Shown here one piece after another: positions 1 through 7,925 of a stretch of 64,000 nucleotides of DNA (its first letter is position 1; every line of letters begins with the position of its first letter). The stretch is from an uncultured Tenacibaculum sp. Lineage in GTDB: Bacteria; Bacteroidota; Bacteroidia; Flavobacteriales; Flavobacteriaceae. The stretch spans positions 1-64,000 of the forward strand of contig NZ_CANMLT010000001.1 in the NCBI RefSeq assembly GCF_947498805.1. Reading direction: 5' to 3'. A model generated the notes under the pieces. The model did not search any database and was not told where the DNA came from. It saw nothing but the letters and a program-made list of their open reading frames with translations. Both the position numbers and the translations under genes were made by a program.

Positions 1-1157
1 TTTAAGGCATCATCGCTTAATTCATCTTCAGAATTTTCAAATCCTTTAACCTTTGTTAAAACCATTCTTATTGGCAATCCTTTTTCTTTCCAATTCTTAA
101 TATAATTCTCTGTATTTAGAGTTAAATACTGGGTATTTCCAAGAGTTTTTAATGCTAGGTCAGCTGCTAGAAAATCATAAGTTAATTCAGAAGGTAACTC
201 TTTATGAAATGCTTGGTGTGGTAATACTAATTGTGTGTTGTTAAAATAAATGGTATTGTTAAATAATAGCGCATTGTCTTTTGCTTCTTGTCCTTCTAGC
301 TTAATTGTAGTAACAATATCATTAGTGCCTTCTTCTTGACTAACTATTATTTCAATATCTTTTTTGGTTTTGATATGATTTTTAGACCAATCTAATAAGA
401 GTAACTTACCTTTCCATTTCCCTAATAAAGTTTCTTCTGTAATCTCTGGGGCAAATACTTCATCTTGCTGCTCTTGTAAGATTAATTCATTTACTTGCGT
501 ATTTTCTGTATCCCTATCAGTACTTGCTGAACTTGAAATAGTTGTCTCAGTCTCTGTAAAGTTTGTTTCTAGTAAAGCGTTTGCCCTTGCAATATTTTTT
601 TCAACACCATATCCGTTATAATAACAAACCCCCAACCAGTATTTTGCCATAGGATGTTCGCTTTTTAAAAACCATTTTACAGCTTTGTTATAATCTTGTT
701 CAATGTTTCCAAAACCCTTTAAGTATAGATATCCTAAACTATAGGCAGCTTTGTCATTTCCTAATTTTGCGGCTTTCTTAAACCACTTTCTAGCCTTGTT
801 GTAATTGAGTTTGCATCCTCTACCATACTTATATAAAACGCCAAGGTTGGTCATAGCCAATGCATTTTCTTGCTCAGAAGAAGCCCTATATAATTCAAAA
901 GCCTTTGCGTAATTTTCTTCTGTTTTTTGTAAGTCGTAAATACTTCCTAATAGATATTGGGCATCTGCATTTCCTTTTTCAACGCAAGGAGTCAAGTATT
1001 TTATAGCTTTTTCTGAATTGGGTTTGATGTGCTCATTTCCATTTAAATAAAAGAGTGCAATGTTGTAGTTAAACTCACAGTCTAGTTCTTTTTCTTGAGC
1101 ATGTATTCTAAATGTTAGAATACTAAAGGCAATGATTGCCAAGGTTACATTTTTCAT
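1..1157 (-). CDS. Sel1-repeat secreted protein (3' end outside window)
   Basis: Reading from an ATG at 1157 the frame stays open to the window edge (385 codons), so the C-terminus is missing. The first ~20 residues (MKNVTLAIIAFSILTFRIHA) form a signal peptide. Residues ~30-185 hold Sel1-like/TPR repeats, recognisable from phrases such as KARKWFKKAAKLGNDKAA and YSLGYLYLKGFG. Sel1 repeats are protein-protein interaction solenoids. After a Ser/Thr-rich linker (~195-215) comes a different, less conserved domain beginning near GKWKGKLLLLDW, which I do not recognise; it could be a lipocalin-like or other beta-rich sensor domain. The protein is probably periplasmic or on the outer membrane. A candidate promoter lies about 150 bases upstream (see 1310-1317). 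No partner gene is visible on the left side. Confidence 0.85.
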   Translation of the reverse strand, partial: MKNVTLAIIAFSILTFRIHAQEKELDCEFNYNIALFYLNGNEHIKPNSEKAIKYLTPCVEKGNADAQYLLGSIYDLQKTEENYAKAFELYRASSEQENALAMTNLGVLYKYGRGCKLNYNKARKWFKKAAKLGNDKAAYSLGYLYLKGFGNIEQDYNKAVKWFLKSEHPMAKYWLGVCYYNGYGVEKNIARANALLETNFTETETTISSSASTDRDTENTQVNELILQEQQDEVFAPEITEETLLGKWKGKLLLLDWSKNHIKTKKDIEIIVSQEEGTNDIVTTIKLEGQEAKDNALLFNNTIYFNNTQLVLPHQAFHKELPSELTYDFLAADLALKTLGNTQYLTLNTENYIKNWKEKGLPIRMVLTKVKGFENSEDELSDDAL

Positions 1158-1191
1158 AGTATAATTTATATTTATATATTAATAATTAGTT

Positions 1192-1212
1192 AAGTGTATT
1201 GTAAATACACTT
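1192..1212 (-). promoter_or_regulatory. Hairpin in the 5' untranslated region of the Sel1 gene
   Basis: A perfect 9-bp inverted repeat (AAGTGTATT / AATACACTT) with a 3-nt loop lies 35 bases upstream of the Sel1-protein start codon. It has no U-run, so it is not an obvious terminator. It may influence translation or mRNA stability. The rest of the 1158-1480 gap holds only the candidate promoter and AT-rich sequence. Confidence 0.35.
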
Positions 1213-1309
1213 AGCTTTTTAAAGGTTTCTATAATTTGAAAACTTAATTTTATGTGTTATGGAGAGATGAAAAGAAAATTCATAGCATTTTATATTTTTC
1301 CTTTCGTTG

Positions 1310-1317
1310 CAAATGTA
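1310..1317 (-). promoter_or_regulatory. Candidate -7 promoter element for the Sel1 gene
   Basis: The minus strand reads TACATTTG, an exact match to the Bacteroidota sigma-A -7 consensus TAnnTTTG. No clear TTG sits 19-20 bases upstream, so only the -7 half is supported. It would give a leader of about 145 nt. Confidence 0.4.
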
Positions 1318-1480
1318 ACATTTTTATAAAAAATGAATAATTTTTAGATACTAAATTTTTGCTGTAAAAATAAAATGAATAAATAATTTAAAATTACGGA
1401 AACCCTTAGTTTGTCTAATAAATTTGATAAAAAGTTCTATTAGAAAAGAATATAATCCTAAGTTCGATTTAATTCAAAAA

Positions 1481-1519
1481 AACAAACCCTTTTAAGTACT
1501 CAACTTAAAAGGGTTTGTT
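1481..1519 (-). terminator. Rho-independent terminator of ssrA
   Basis: A perfect 17-bp stem (1481-1497 with 1503-1519) and a 5-nt loop lie just 3' of the tmRNA gene. On the minus strand the stem is followed by a U-run (A-run at 1476-1480 on the plus strand). Confidence 0.85.
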
Positions 1520-1524
1520 GTTTG

Positions 1525-1916
1525 TGGAGACGCCGAGAATCGAACTCGGGTCCAAACAAGCAGCTCAAATGCTTTCTACATACTTAGTTCTGATTTAATT
1601 TTCGACTAAAAGCTGATTCAGAACCACCCACTTTTAGCTTATCTCCTTAAATTTCGAAAACCTATCGGAGTACTAAGTCTTCTATGTTTACTTTTACGAT
1701 GCCCAAAAATGAAACGCCGTAAACCAAGGCTTTTCGTGGACATTTAGCTTGCACACCTAGTGTGCCGAGGCTCTATCTTACTATGATTCAGATTAAGCAG
1801 CTAAAGCGTAGTTATCTTCGCCGTTTAAAAAGTTGAAATAAGTTTTACGAGTTGTCATCTCACTCCTCGATATGCTTACATTATCACTGATCTTGCTGTC
1901 AAAACCAGTCGTCCCC
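1525..1916 (-). ncRNA. ssrA: tmRNA (transfer-messenger RNA)
   Basis: The RNA rescues stalled ribosomes by acting as tRNA-Ala and then as a short mRNA encoding a degradation tag. The 5' end GGGGACG (from 1916) pairs with CGTCTCC at the 3' end. The discriminator A falls at 1525 and CCA is not encoded, so it would be added enzymatically. The T-arm GGACCCGAGTTCGATTCTCGG is present near the 3' end. The tag reading frame (about 1799-1828) is GGC GAA GAT AAC TAC GCT TTA GCT GCT TAA, giving GEDNYALAA, the usual Bacteroidota type of tag. The gene is single-piece, with pseudoknot sequence between the tag and the 3' domain. Confidence 0.95.
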
Positions 1917-1967
1917 AATATGTCAAAGAATTAAAATTATAACCGGCAAAAAGTATACCAATTATAT

Positions 1968-2053
1968 GGGCGTTCGGGCAGGCTTTCGCTACTCGCTTTT
2001 GGTAAAATTCTTACCAAAGAGCTCAAACAAATCGCTCTATCCTTAACGCGGGC
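1968..2053. repeat. Flavobacteria-type palindromic intergenic repeat (REP-like)
   Basis: Between ssrA and the dehydrogenase lies an element starting GGGCGTTCGGGCAGGCTTTC and ending CTATCCTTAACGCGGG. It contains an internal perfect hairpin TTTGGTAA-aattc-TTACCAAA (1998-2018). From memory, the terminal blocks resemble the GGGCGT...TCGGGCTTTCCGCT ... ATCCCTAACGC repeats scattered in Flavobacteriaceae intergenic regions. Their function is not known. Only one copy is in this window, so its repeat nature cannot be shown here. Confidence 0.5.
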
Positions 2054-2168
2054 AGCAAATATATAAAAATACTATTTGTGCAGTAATTTTAAAACAAGTA
2101 TTTTCGCAGTAAATGTTATAAAATATAACAATAAGCAAAAAATTGTTTAATTTTAATACAAACAAACA

Positions 2169-3377
2169 ATGAAATTCGGAATCATAAGAGAACGTAAAAA
2201 TCCACCAGATAGAAGAGTTGTATTCTCTCCAGAAAAATTGAAAGAGTTAAAAGAAAAATTCCCTGAAGCAGCCATAGCGGTAGAAAGTTCAGATATCCGA
2301 GTTTTTTCTGATCAAGCATACAAAAATGCAGGATTAGAAGTAACAAATGAAGTAGCAGATTGTGATGTGCTTTTAGGAGTAAAAGAAGTACCTGTAGATG
2401 CATTAATTCCAAATAAAAAGTACTTTTATTTTTCGCATACCATTAAAAAACAACCTTATAATCGTAAGTTGTTAAAAGCAATGTTAGAAAGAAACATTGA
2501 AATGTATGATCATGAAACTATTGTAAAAGAAAGCGGAGCACGATTAATTGGTTTTGGTCGTTATGCAGGATTGGTAGGTGCATATAATGGATTTAGAGCT
2601 TTAGGTTTAAGAGAAGGAATCTTTACTTTACCTAAAGTAGAAACTTTGGCAGATTTAGATGAGGTAAAAGCAGAATTGGATAAAATTACTTTACCTAACA
2701 TCAAAATCTTATTAACAGGTACAGGAAAAGTAGCTTACGGAGCAAAGGAGATCTTAGATCATCTAAATATAAAACAAGTGAGTGATGCGTTATATTTAAC
2801 AGCAGATTTTTCAGAGCCTGTGTATTGTATGGCAGATGTCATGGAGTATAACAAACGTAAAGATGGTAAAGTAGGAGAGAAGTATGCTTTTTATAATGAT
2901 CCATCTGGGTATGAAAGCAACTTTATGCCATATGCAAAAGTGACTGATTTCTTTATAGCAGGACATTTCTATGGAGATGGAGCACCCTATTTATTTACAA
3001 GAGAAGATGCAAAACAGCCAGAATTTAAAATTAAATATGTTGCCGATGTGTCATGTGATATAGACGGACCAGTAGCCTCTACAATTCGTCCTTCAACTAT
3101 TGCAGATCCTATTTATGGATATGACCCTCAAACAGAATCAGAAATCGACTTTAAAGATGAAAAGGCAATTACAGTAATGGCGGTAGATAACTTACCGTGT
3201 GAGTTACCAAAAGATGCCAGTGAAGGGTTTGGAGAGATGTTTTTAGAGCATGTAATTCCTGCTTTTTACAATAATGATAAAGACGGTATTTTAGAAAGAG
3301 CCAAGATGACTACAAATGATGGTAAATTAACCGAGCGTTATGCCTACCTTCAAGATTATGTAGACGGAAAAGAATAA
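2169..3377 (+). CDS. NAD(P)-dependent dehydrogenase of the alanine/saccharopine dehydrogenase family
   Basis: The 402-aa cytoplasmic protein opens with MKFGIIRERKNPPDRRVVFSP, the start seen in the AlaDh/PNT N-terminal domain (substrate side, residues ~1-135). A nucleotide-binding region follows around NIKILLTGTGKVAYGAKEIL (~177-196; GTGKVAYGA is the dinucleotide-binding turn). Length and layout fit the Lys1-like saccharopine dehydrogenase (lysine-forming) and alanine dehydrogenase relatives common in Flavobacteriia. The substrate cannot be decided from sequence alone: oxidative deamination or reductive joining of an amino acid and a keto acid are the alternatives. The gene is monocistronic and ends at a strong terminator. 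Confidence 0.8.
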   Translation: MKFGIIRERKNPPDRRVVFSPEKLKELKEKFPEAAIAVESSDIRVFSDQAYKNAGLEVTNEVADCDVLLGVKEVPVDALIPNKKYFYFSHTIKKQPYNRKLLKAMLERNIEMYDHETIVKESGARLIGFGRYAGLVGAYNGFRALGLREGIFTLPKVETLADLDEVKAELDKITLPNIKILLTGTGKVAYGAKEILDHLNIKQVSDALYLTADFSEPVYCMADVMEYNKRKDGKVGEKYAFYNDPSGYESNFMPYAKVTDFFIAGHFYGDGAPYLFTREDAKQPEFKIKYVADVSCDIDGPVASTIRPSTIADPIYGYDPQTESEIDFKDEKAITVMAVDNLPCELPKDASEGFGEMFLEHVIPAFYNNDKDGILERAKMTTNDGKLTERYAYLQDYVDGKE

Positions 3378-3387
3378 TAACCATTTT

Positions 3388-3411
3388 AATCCCGCTTTGG
3401 CGGGATTTTTT
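3388..3411 (+). terminator. Terminator of the dehydrogenase gene
   Basis: Stem AATCCCGC / GCGGGATT with loop TTTG, followed by a T-run, 10 bases after the stop codon. Confidence 0.9.
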
Positions 3412-3416
3412 ATAGC

Positions 3417-3632
3417 ATGCTACCCAACAAACAGTTTTTAATAGATACTGCCAATATGAGAATGCCCTTTGGTAAATACAAAGGAACATACTTAATAGAT
3501 ATTCCAGAATACTATATGGTTTGGTATAAAAATAAAGGGTTCCCAAAAGGAAAACTGGGAGATATGATGGGACTGGTATATGAGCTTCAATTAAATGGAC
3601 TAGAAGATATTTTAAGAAAAATAAGGGAATGA
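3417..3632 (+). CDS. DUF3820 family protein
   Basis: This 71-aa protein carries the DUF3820 signature MPFGKYKG...IPEYYMVWYKNKGFPKGKLG...LNGLEDILR over nearly its whole length. The family is small and widespread in Proteobacteria and Bacteroidota. It has been given a loose label as a putative quorum-sensing-regulated virulence factor, but no biochemical role is established. It starts 6 bases after the preceding terminator hairpin, so it may rely on read-through or its own weak promoter. An alternative start at MRMPFG (codon 14 or 16) is possible, but the residues before it look family-like. Confidence 0.8.
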   Translation: MLPNKQFLIDTANMRMPFGKYKGTYLIDIPEYYMVWYKNKGFPKGKLGDMMGLVYELQLNGLEDILRKIRE

Positions 3633-3650
3633 TGCACATCATTCCCTTTT
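3623..3650 (+). terminator. Terminator overlapping the DUF3820 stop codon
   Basis: Stem AAGGGAATGATG / CATCATTCCCTT followed by TTTT. The left arm includes the TGA stop at 3630-3632. It can also serve the convergent gene ending at 3670. Confidence 0.75.
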
Positions 3651-3669
3651 CCTTGTCTGAATATATCCC

Positions 3670-4581
3670 TTAATTTAATAAAGACAAGTTGTAAGTGATT
3701 CCCCCTGAATAAATAATCGAATCACCCAAGTTTCTTCCGTCAATAACTTTTCCAATACCAGCACTTAGTCCTAAGTTTGGTATAATTTCTTTATATACAG
3801 TTAATCCTACTCTGGCATAATCTACATCTGTTTCTGGGAAATTTCCAGTAAATGCAGGAGATCCAATGTCAACCCCTGTTTCAGAATTGTTATAGTCTGC
3901 CCAAGCTTCTACATAAATAAACTTACTAGCATATCCAATTTTTCCAGTAGTAACAAAAGAGTTTGGTACATTAAAATCACCTCTGTTTGGCATTAAATTG
4001 TTATCTGCATCTCCTCTTAAATTGTATCCTGCGTATAGTGTAGAGAAGAACCCGATATCTGTTTGTAAGTGTAGTCCTAATCTTAAATCTACTCCAAATC
4101 CACCGTTACCTAAAGATAAAATTCCTACAGGCTCATAGTTGGTTGGAATAACAATAGACCCAGCAGTTAAAATGCTTAAATCAGCTTTTTTAAATTGAAA
4201 GGTATAGGCGTTTAATTTTAAACCTAAGGTAATGTCTTGCAAACCAGAAATAGAAGTTTCTCCGTTTACAGGATCAGGAGCTCCGCTTGTATTTTCAGCT
4301 GAAATATAGGGTATGTTTACTACGGCCGATAAACGGTCTGTAATACCATACTTAGCAAATAAAGAAACAATGTTCTGATTGATTTCTCCATGAACAGGAA
4401 CTGCATCTTGTTTAACATCTCCTAAATAAAACTTATCAAAATCACTTTTTGTAAAAGAAGCGGTGATTGAAAGATCACCTTTTTTTGGCATAAAGCCATC
4501 AAACATACCTTGTGCATTTAGGGTGGTAGTCATACCAAATCCAATACAAAGCATGCATACTGCTTGGGTAATTTTTTTCAT
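3670..4581 (-). CDS. Outer-membrane beta-barrel protein (phenol-MetA-like transporter family)
   Basis: I chose the ATG at 4581 (MKKITQAVCMLCIGFGMTTT...) because it begins a standard signal peptide cleaved after LNAQ. An upstream in-frame ATG at 4632 would add 17 unlikely residues. The mature ~280 residues are alternating amphipathic strands rich in Gly, Asn and aromatics (KYGITDRLSAVVNIPYIS, GLQDITLGLKLNAY, YAGYNLRGDADN) and end in a hydrophobic final strand. This fits the PF13557-type barrel found near aromatic or peptide uptake genes. Neighbours give no functional hint, and no substrate can be inferred. Confidence 0.7.
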   Translation of the reverse strand: MKKITQAVCMLCIGFGMTTTLNAQGMFDGFMPKKGDLSITASFTKSDFDKFYLGDVKQDAVPVHGEINQNIVSLFAKYGITDRLSAVVNIPYISAENTSGAPDPVNGETSISGLQDITLGLKLNAYTFQFKKADLSILTAGSIVIPTNYEPVGILSLGNGGFGVDLRLGLHLQTDIGFFSTLYAGYNLRGDADNNLMPNRGDFNVPNSFVTTGKIGYASKFIYVEAWADYNNSETGVDIGSPAFTGNFPETDVDYARVGLTVYKEIIPNLGLSAGIGKVIDGRNLGDSIIYSGGITYNLSLLN

Positions 4582-4701
4582 TATGTAAATTGTTGATTTA
4601 ATTTGATATCTGTCGATAAAAAGTATAATCATTACTCAGAAGAAAATGATTTAACATTATTTAACAATAAGAAAGGGATGTTTTTTGTGTACTTTTAAAA
4701 C

Positions 4702-5043
4702 ATGAAACCTGCCGAACTTTACATCTTAAATCAGCCCGAACCATTCAAGTCTATCTTACTTCATATTCAGCTTTTGATAGAAAGTACATTTCCAGAAACA
4801 GAGTTACAATACAAGTGGAAAATACCTGTATACTATTTAAATGGGAAGCAGTTGTGTTATTTAAATGCTTCGCATAAAAAAGGATATGTGGATGTTGGCT
4901 TCTGGGCAAAGAATCGCTTAGATGCATATAGCCCTTATTTGGTTTCTGAAAACAGAAAACTTGTCAAATCGCTTCGATATACTTCGGTAGAAGAAATTGA
5001 TAGTGAAATTATGGTTACTATACTAAAAATTATAGGATCTTAA
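4702..5043 (+). CDS. DUF1801 domain protein (YdhG/YjhX-like)
   Basis: The 113-aa protein matches the DUF1801 pattern: an N-terminal helix around PFKSILLHIQLLIE, then ELQYKWKIPVYYLNGKQLCYLNA, GYVDVGFW and a C-terminal LRYTSVEEIDSEIM. The fold resembles a YdhG/SCP2-like small alpha-beta domain. Its role is unknown, although Gram-positive relatives are linked to iron uptake. Its 3' end overlaps the convergent transglutaminase gene by 14 bases (5030-5043). Confidence 0.8.
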   Translation: MKPAELYILNQPEPFKSILLHIQLLIESTFPETELQYKWKIPVYYLNGKQLCYLNASHKKGYVDVGFWAKNRLDAYSPYLVSENRKLVKSLRYTSVEEIDSEIMVTILKIIGS

Positions 5044-6004
5044 CTTTGTACTCCAAGGCTAGTTCATTGTTAATATAAATATGTAAACTAGTATCACGTT
5101 TAGGGTTTTTAAAGTAAATATCTGTAGTTTGTTCTTGTTTATTATCAATTCTAGCATCATAGATTTTATCGTCGTGTAAATAAGAATATCTAATGTTATC
5201 TACGTTTGGAAGTTTCTTTATGCTAAGACGAATTTTTTCTTTTTTATTGATAACAATTTCACCAACGGTTGGTTTAATAATTTCAATATTGCTTTTTAAA
5301 TAAGCGTTCTTAAAAAACGGATCTAAACAAAACTCCTGAAGATTTTTTTGATCCAAATAGGTGTTCCATTTAGAATCGGTTGCAAAATGAGTAAGTTTTA
5401 TGAAGTCTTTGCTAGCGTCAAAATAATCTTGATTAAACTTTTTTTGCCAAACGTCTTTATACATATAACCTGATCCAAATGTCAAATCCATAAGAAGCCA
5501 GCGATTGTCAATTTTTACAGAATTCCAAACATGGTTTTTGGTTTTAGGAATATAACCAATATCTCTAAAAGAGGTTCTTGTGTATCCATAAATTAGTTCA
5601 TTAGGAATATCCATTAAGTTGCAAATCCTTTGAAAAAGATATGCATAACCAGTACATAAACCTTTTCTTGCTTCAAAAGTACTTTGTGCAACTTCTTTAA
5701 TTTTTCTCCTTTTAATCCAATCTAAATCGTGTTCATCATTGTATGCAATAAATTCAGGATGGCGCAGTAGACTAGAATTAAACAACATGTAGTCATACTT
5801 AATATTTAATCCAATCCAAGTGTAAATAGCTCTTACTTTTTCTAGATTACTATTTTTAAAATCGTAATTTATTTTTTGAGCAAGTTGCTCTATGGTCTGT
5901 ATTTCAGGATAATACTTTATGATTTGGTCAACCTTCTTAAAGTCTTGAGAAAAAGAAAGTTGATTCGATAAACAAAAGAATAATATTAGTAAGATCTTTT
6001 TCAT
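5030..6004 (-). CDS. Secreted transglutaminase-like protein, copy 1
   Basis: The 324-aa protein has a signal peptide (MKKILLILFFCLSNQLSFSQ) and a transglutaminase-like core at ~50-185. The Cys-His-Asp triad is visible: C117 in ARKGLCTGYA, H158 in KNHVWNSV and D173 in LLMDLTFGSG. The last ~130 residues are beta-rich. Bacterial members of this superfamily are usually peptidases or amidases acting on proteins or peptidoglycan rather than crosslinkers. It lies 33 bases downstream of a paralogue of the same architecture, so the two are probably co-transcribed. Confidence 0.85.
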   Translation of the reverse strand: MKKILLILFFCLSNQLSFSQDFKKVDQIIKYYPEIQTIEQLAQKINYDFKNSNLEKVRAIYTWIGLNIKYDYMLFNSSLLRHPEFIAYNDEHDLDWIKRRKIKEVAQSTFEARKGLCTGYAYLFQRICNLMDIPNELIYGYTRTSFRDIGYIPKTKNHVWNSVKIDNRWLLMDLTFGSGYMYKDVWQKKFNQDYFDASKDFIKLTHFATDSKWNTYLDQKNLQEFCLDPFFKNAYLKSNIEIIKPTVGEIVINKKEKIRLSIKKLPNVDNIRYSYLHDDKIYDARIDNKQEQTTDIYFKNPKRDTSLHIYINNELALEYKVKIL

Positions 6005-6037
6005 TTTTCAATATTTTAAAAAACAAAATACGAAAAA

Positions 6038-6988
6038 TTACTGAATTAAGAATTCCAACATAACCTCTCTATCTATTAATACAAATAACTCTTGCGCTTC
6101 TTCTGGAGGGTTTATTGTAAGCGTGGTAATATTATTAGTACGAACTATTTTAGGTTGTATAGCAAATTGATATCCCATAAAGCCAACCATTATATGTTGA
6201 TTGGCGGCTATATTTCCTAGTTTAATCTTTACTTCATTATTTCTTGAAGTAAGTATACCTTTTTGAGGAGAAACTAGTTTTACCGTTGAGTTTAAAAAAC
6301 TACTAGCATAAATAGGTTGATTGTAAAAATCATCAAGGGTCATACGTCCAATTCGTAGTTGCCAAAGTTTACTTTCAGGAAAATGTGTTTTAAAATGTTT
6401 GTCTTTCGGAATATTGTAGTAATATGGATTGAAACTTCGTTGCCATTTACCATTCATAATTGCACCTGCTGCCCAGGTAGCATCTATAAACCTCCATTGA
6501 TTATTAATCTTTACAGCGTTCCAAGCATGATTTGTTGAATTTCTAGGTCTATTAATTTCTGTTGATGAATTACGTATATAGCCTTTAATAACTTCGTTTT
6601 CAATATTTAGTAAAGAACATATTTTAGCCAATGTCTGTGCATATCCTTCACAAACACCTTTTCTACTTCGAAGCGTTTCTCTAACAATATTATCTTTAAT
6701 CTCTCTAATTTTTTGAAGACGTTCTGCTTCATCACGATAACGAAAACTAACCCGTTTGTTTTTAGGATTATAAAATTCCTCTAAATCGTATCGAATGTTT
6801 TTAGTGATCCAGTAAAAAGCTGCTTTTAATTGATTTTCTTTCGAAGAAAAGTCCCGAGCAATATTTTTTGCTAGGTTCTCAGCAGAGATGAGTTTAGGAT
6901 ACGTGGCTACTTTTTCGCTGACTTCAGAGAAATCTTGAGCAAATAAAGTAAAAGAGGTAAAAAAAAGGAAAAATAAAAGTTGCTTCAT
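6038..6988 (-). CDS. Secreted transglutaminase-like protein, copy 2
   Basis: The 316-aa paralogue of the adjacent gene has the same layout: a signal peptide ending TLFAQ, then a transglutaminase-like domain with C113 (SRKGVCEGYA), H154 (TNHAWNAV) and D169 (WRFIDATWAAG). A beta-rich C-terminal region follows. The triad is intact in both copies, so neither looks degenerate. Identity between the copies is moderate, implying an old duplication. It is the first gene of the pair and starts 49 bases from the end of kdsA. Confidence 0.85.
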   Translation of the reverse strand: MKQLLFFLFFTSFTLFAQDFSEVSEKVATYPKLISAENLAKNIARDFSSKENQLKAAFYWITKNIRYDLEEFYNPKNKRVSFRYRDEAERLQKIREIKDNIVRETLRSRKGVCEGYAQTLAKICSLLNIENEVIKGYIRNSSTEINRPRNSTNHAWNAVKINNQWRFIDATWAAGAIMNGKWQRSFNPYYYNIPKDKHFKTHFPESKLWQLRIGRMTLDDFYNQPIYASSFLNSTVKLVSPQKGILTSRNNEVKIKLGNIAANQHIMVGFMGYQFAIQPKIVRTNNITTLTINPPEEAQELFVLIDREVMLEFLIQ

Positions 6989-7036
6989 GTTGTATAGTTA
7001 TGCATAAGAAACAACTTTTATCCTCAAAAATTGTGC

Positions 7037-7855
7037 CTATAAGTTATTTATAGCTTTACGAATGGTAACTAAATTACCTAATACCTTTTCTAAGTGGTCT
7101 AAATGCAACATGTTAGCACCGTCAGATTTGGCATTAGCAGGGTCAAAATGTGTTTCCATAAATAATCCGTCTACATTATTAACAACACCCGCTCTAGCAA
7201 TAGTTTCAATCATATCTGGTCTTCCTCCAGTAACTCCACTAGATTGGTTTGGTTGCTGTAAAGAATGTGTTACGTCTAATACCGTAGGAGCAAATTGACG
7301 CATGGTAGGAATTCCACGAAAATCAACAATCATATCTTGGTATCCAAACATGGTTCCCCTATCGGTAATCCATGCTTTATCATTCCCTGCATCATGTACT
7401 TTCTTAACAGCATGTTGCATGGCTTCTGGACTCATAAATTGTCCTTTTTTTAAGTTAACCACTTTACCAGTTTTAGCAGCAGCAACAACTAAATCAGTTT
7501 GACGAACTAAAAAAGCAGGAATTTGTAATACATCTACATATTGAGCAGCTTTTTCAGCATCAGATACTTCATGAATATCAGTAACCGTTGGAACGTTGAA
7601 AGTTTCAGAAACTTTACGTAAAATCTTTAATGCTTTTTCATCACCAATACCTGTAAAACTATCAATTCTACTTCTGTTAGCTTTCTTAAAACTCCCTTTA
7701 AAAACGTAAGGAATTTCTAATTTATTGGTAATCTCTATAACTCTTTCAGCAATACGCAATGCCATATCTTCACCTTCGATAGCACACGGACCCGCTAATA
7801 AAAAGAAGTTGTTAGAATTTGTATGTTTTATATTCGGAATAAGATTTAAATCCAT
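7037..7855 (-). CDS. kdsA: 3-deoxy-8-phosphooctulonate synthase (KDO-8-P synthase)
   Basis: This cytoplasmic enzyme condenses phosphoenolpyruvate with arabinose-5-phosphate to make KDO-8-phosphate for lipopolysaccharide. The 272-aa length is typical. Family motifs are clear: FFLLAGPCAIEG near the N-terminus, PYVFKGSFKKANRSR, PTVTDIHE, VVNLKKGQFMSP, TDRGTMFGYQD, PTVLDVTHSLQQPN and GLFMETHFDP. The gene stands alone on the minus strand, divergent from the M28 peptidase gene. Its minus-strand upstream region contains TAATTTTG (a -7 match) but no good -33. Confidence 0.97.
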   Translation of the reverse strand: MDLNLIPNIKHTNSNNFFLLAGPCAIEGEDMALRIAERVIEITNKLEIPYVFKGSFKKANRSRIDSFTGIGDEKALKILRKVSETFNVPTVTDIHEVSDAEKAAQYVDVLQIPAFLVRQTDLVVAAAKTGKVVNLKKGQFMSPEAMQHAVKKVHDAGNDKAWITDRGTMFGYQDMIVDFRGIPTMRQFAPTVLDVTHSLQQPNQSSGVTGGRPDMIETIARAGVVNNVDGLFMETHFDPANAKSDGANMLHLDHLEKVLGNLVTIRKAINNL

Positions 7856-7925
7856 CAGTAAAAATTTTGAACAAAATTAAGAAATTAAATTGGCTATCTT
7901 TAAGCTTTGAAATTAAATAAACATC

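Noticed and set aside
1917..1960. Promoter of ssrA
   Set aside because: The best candidate on the minus strand (ATTCTTTG, ending 8 bases before the 5' end) misses the TA of TAnnTTTG and has no TTG at correct spacing, so I did not list it.
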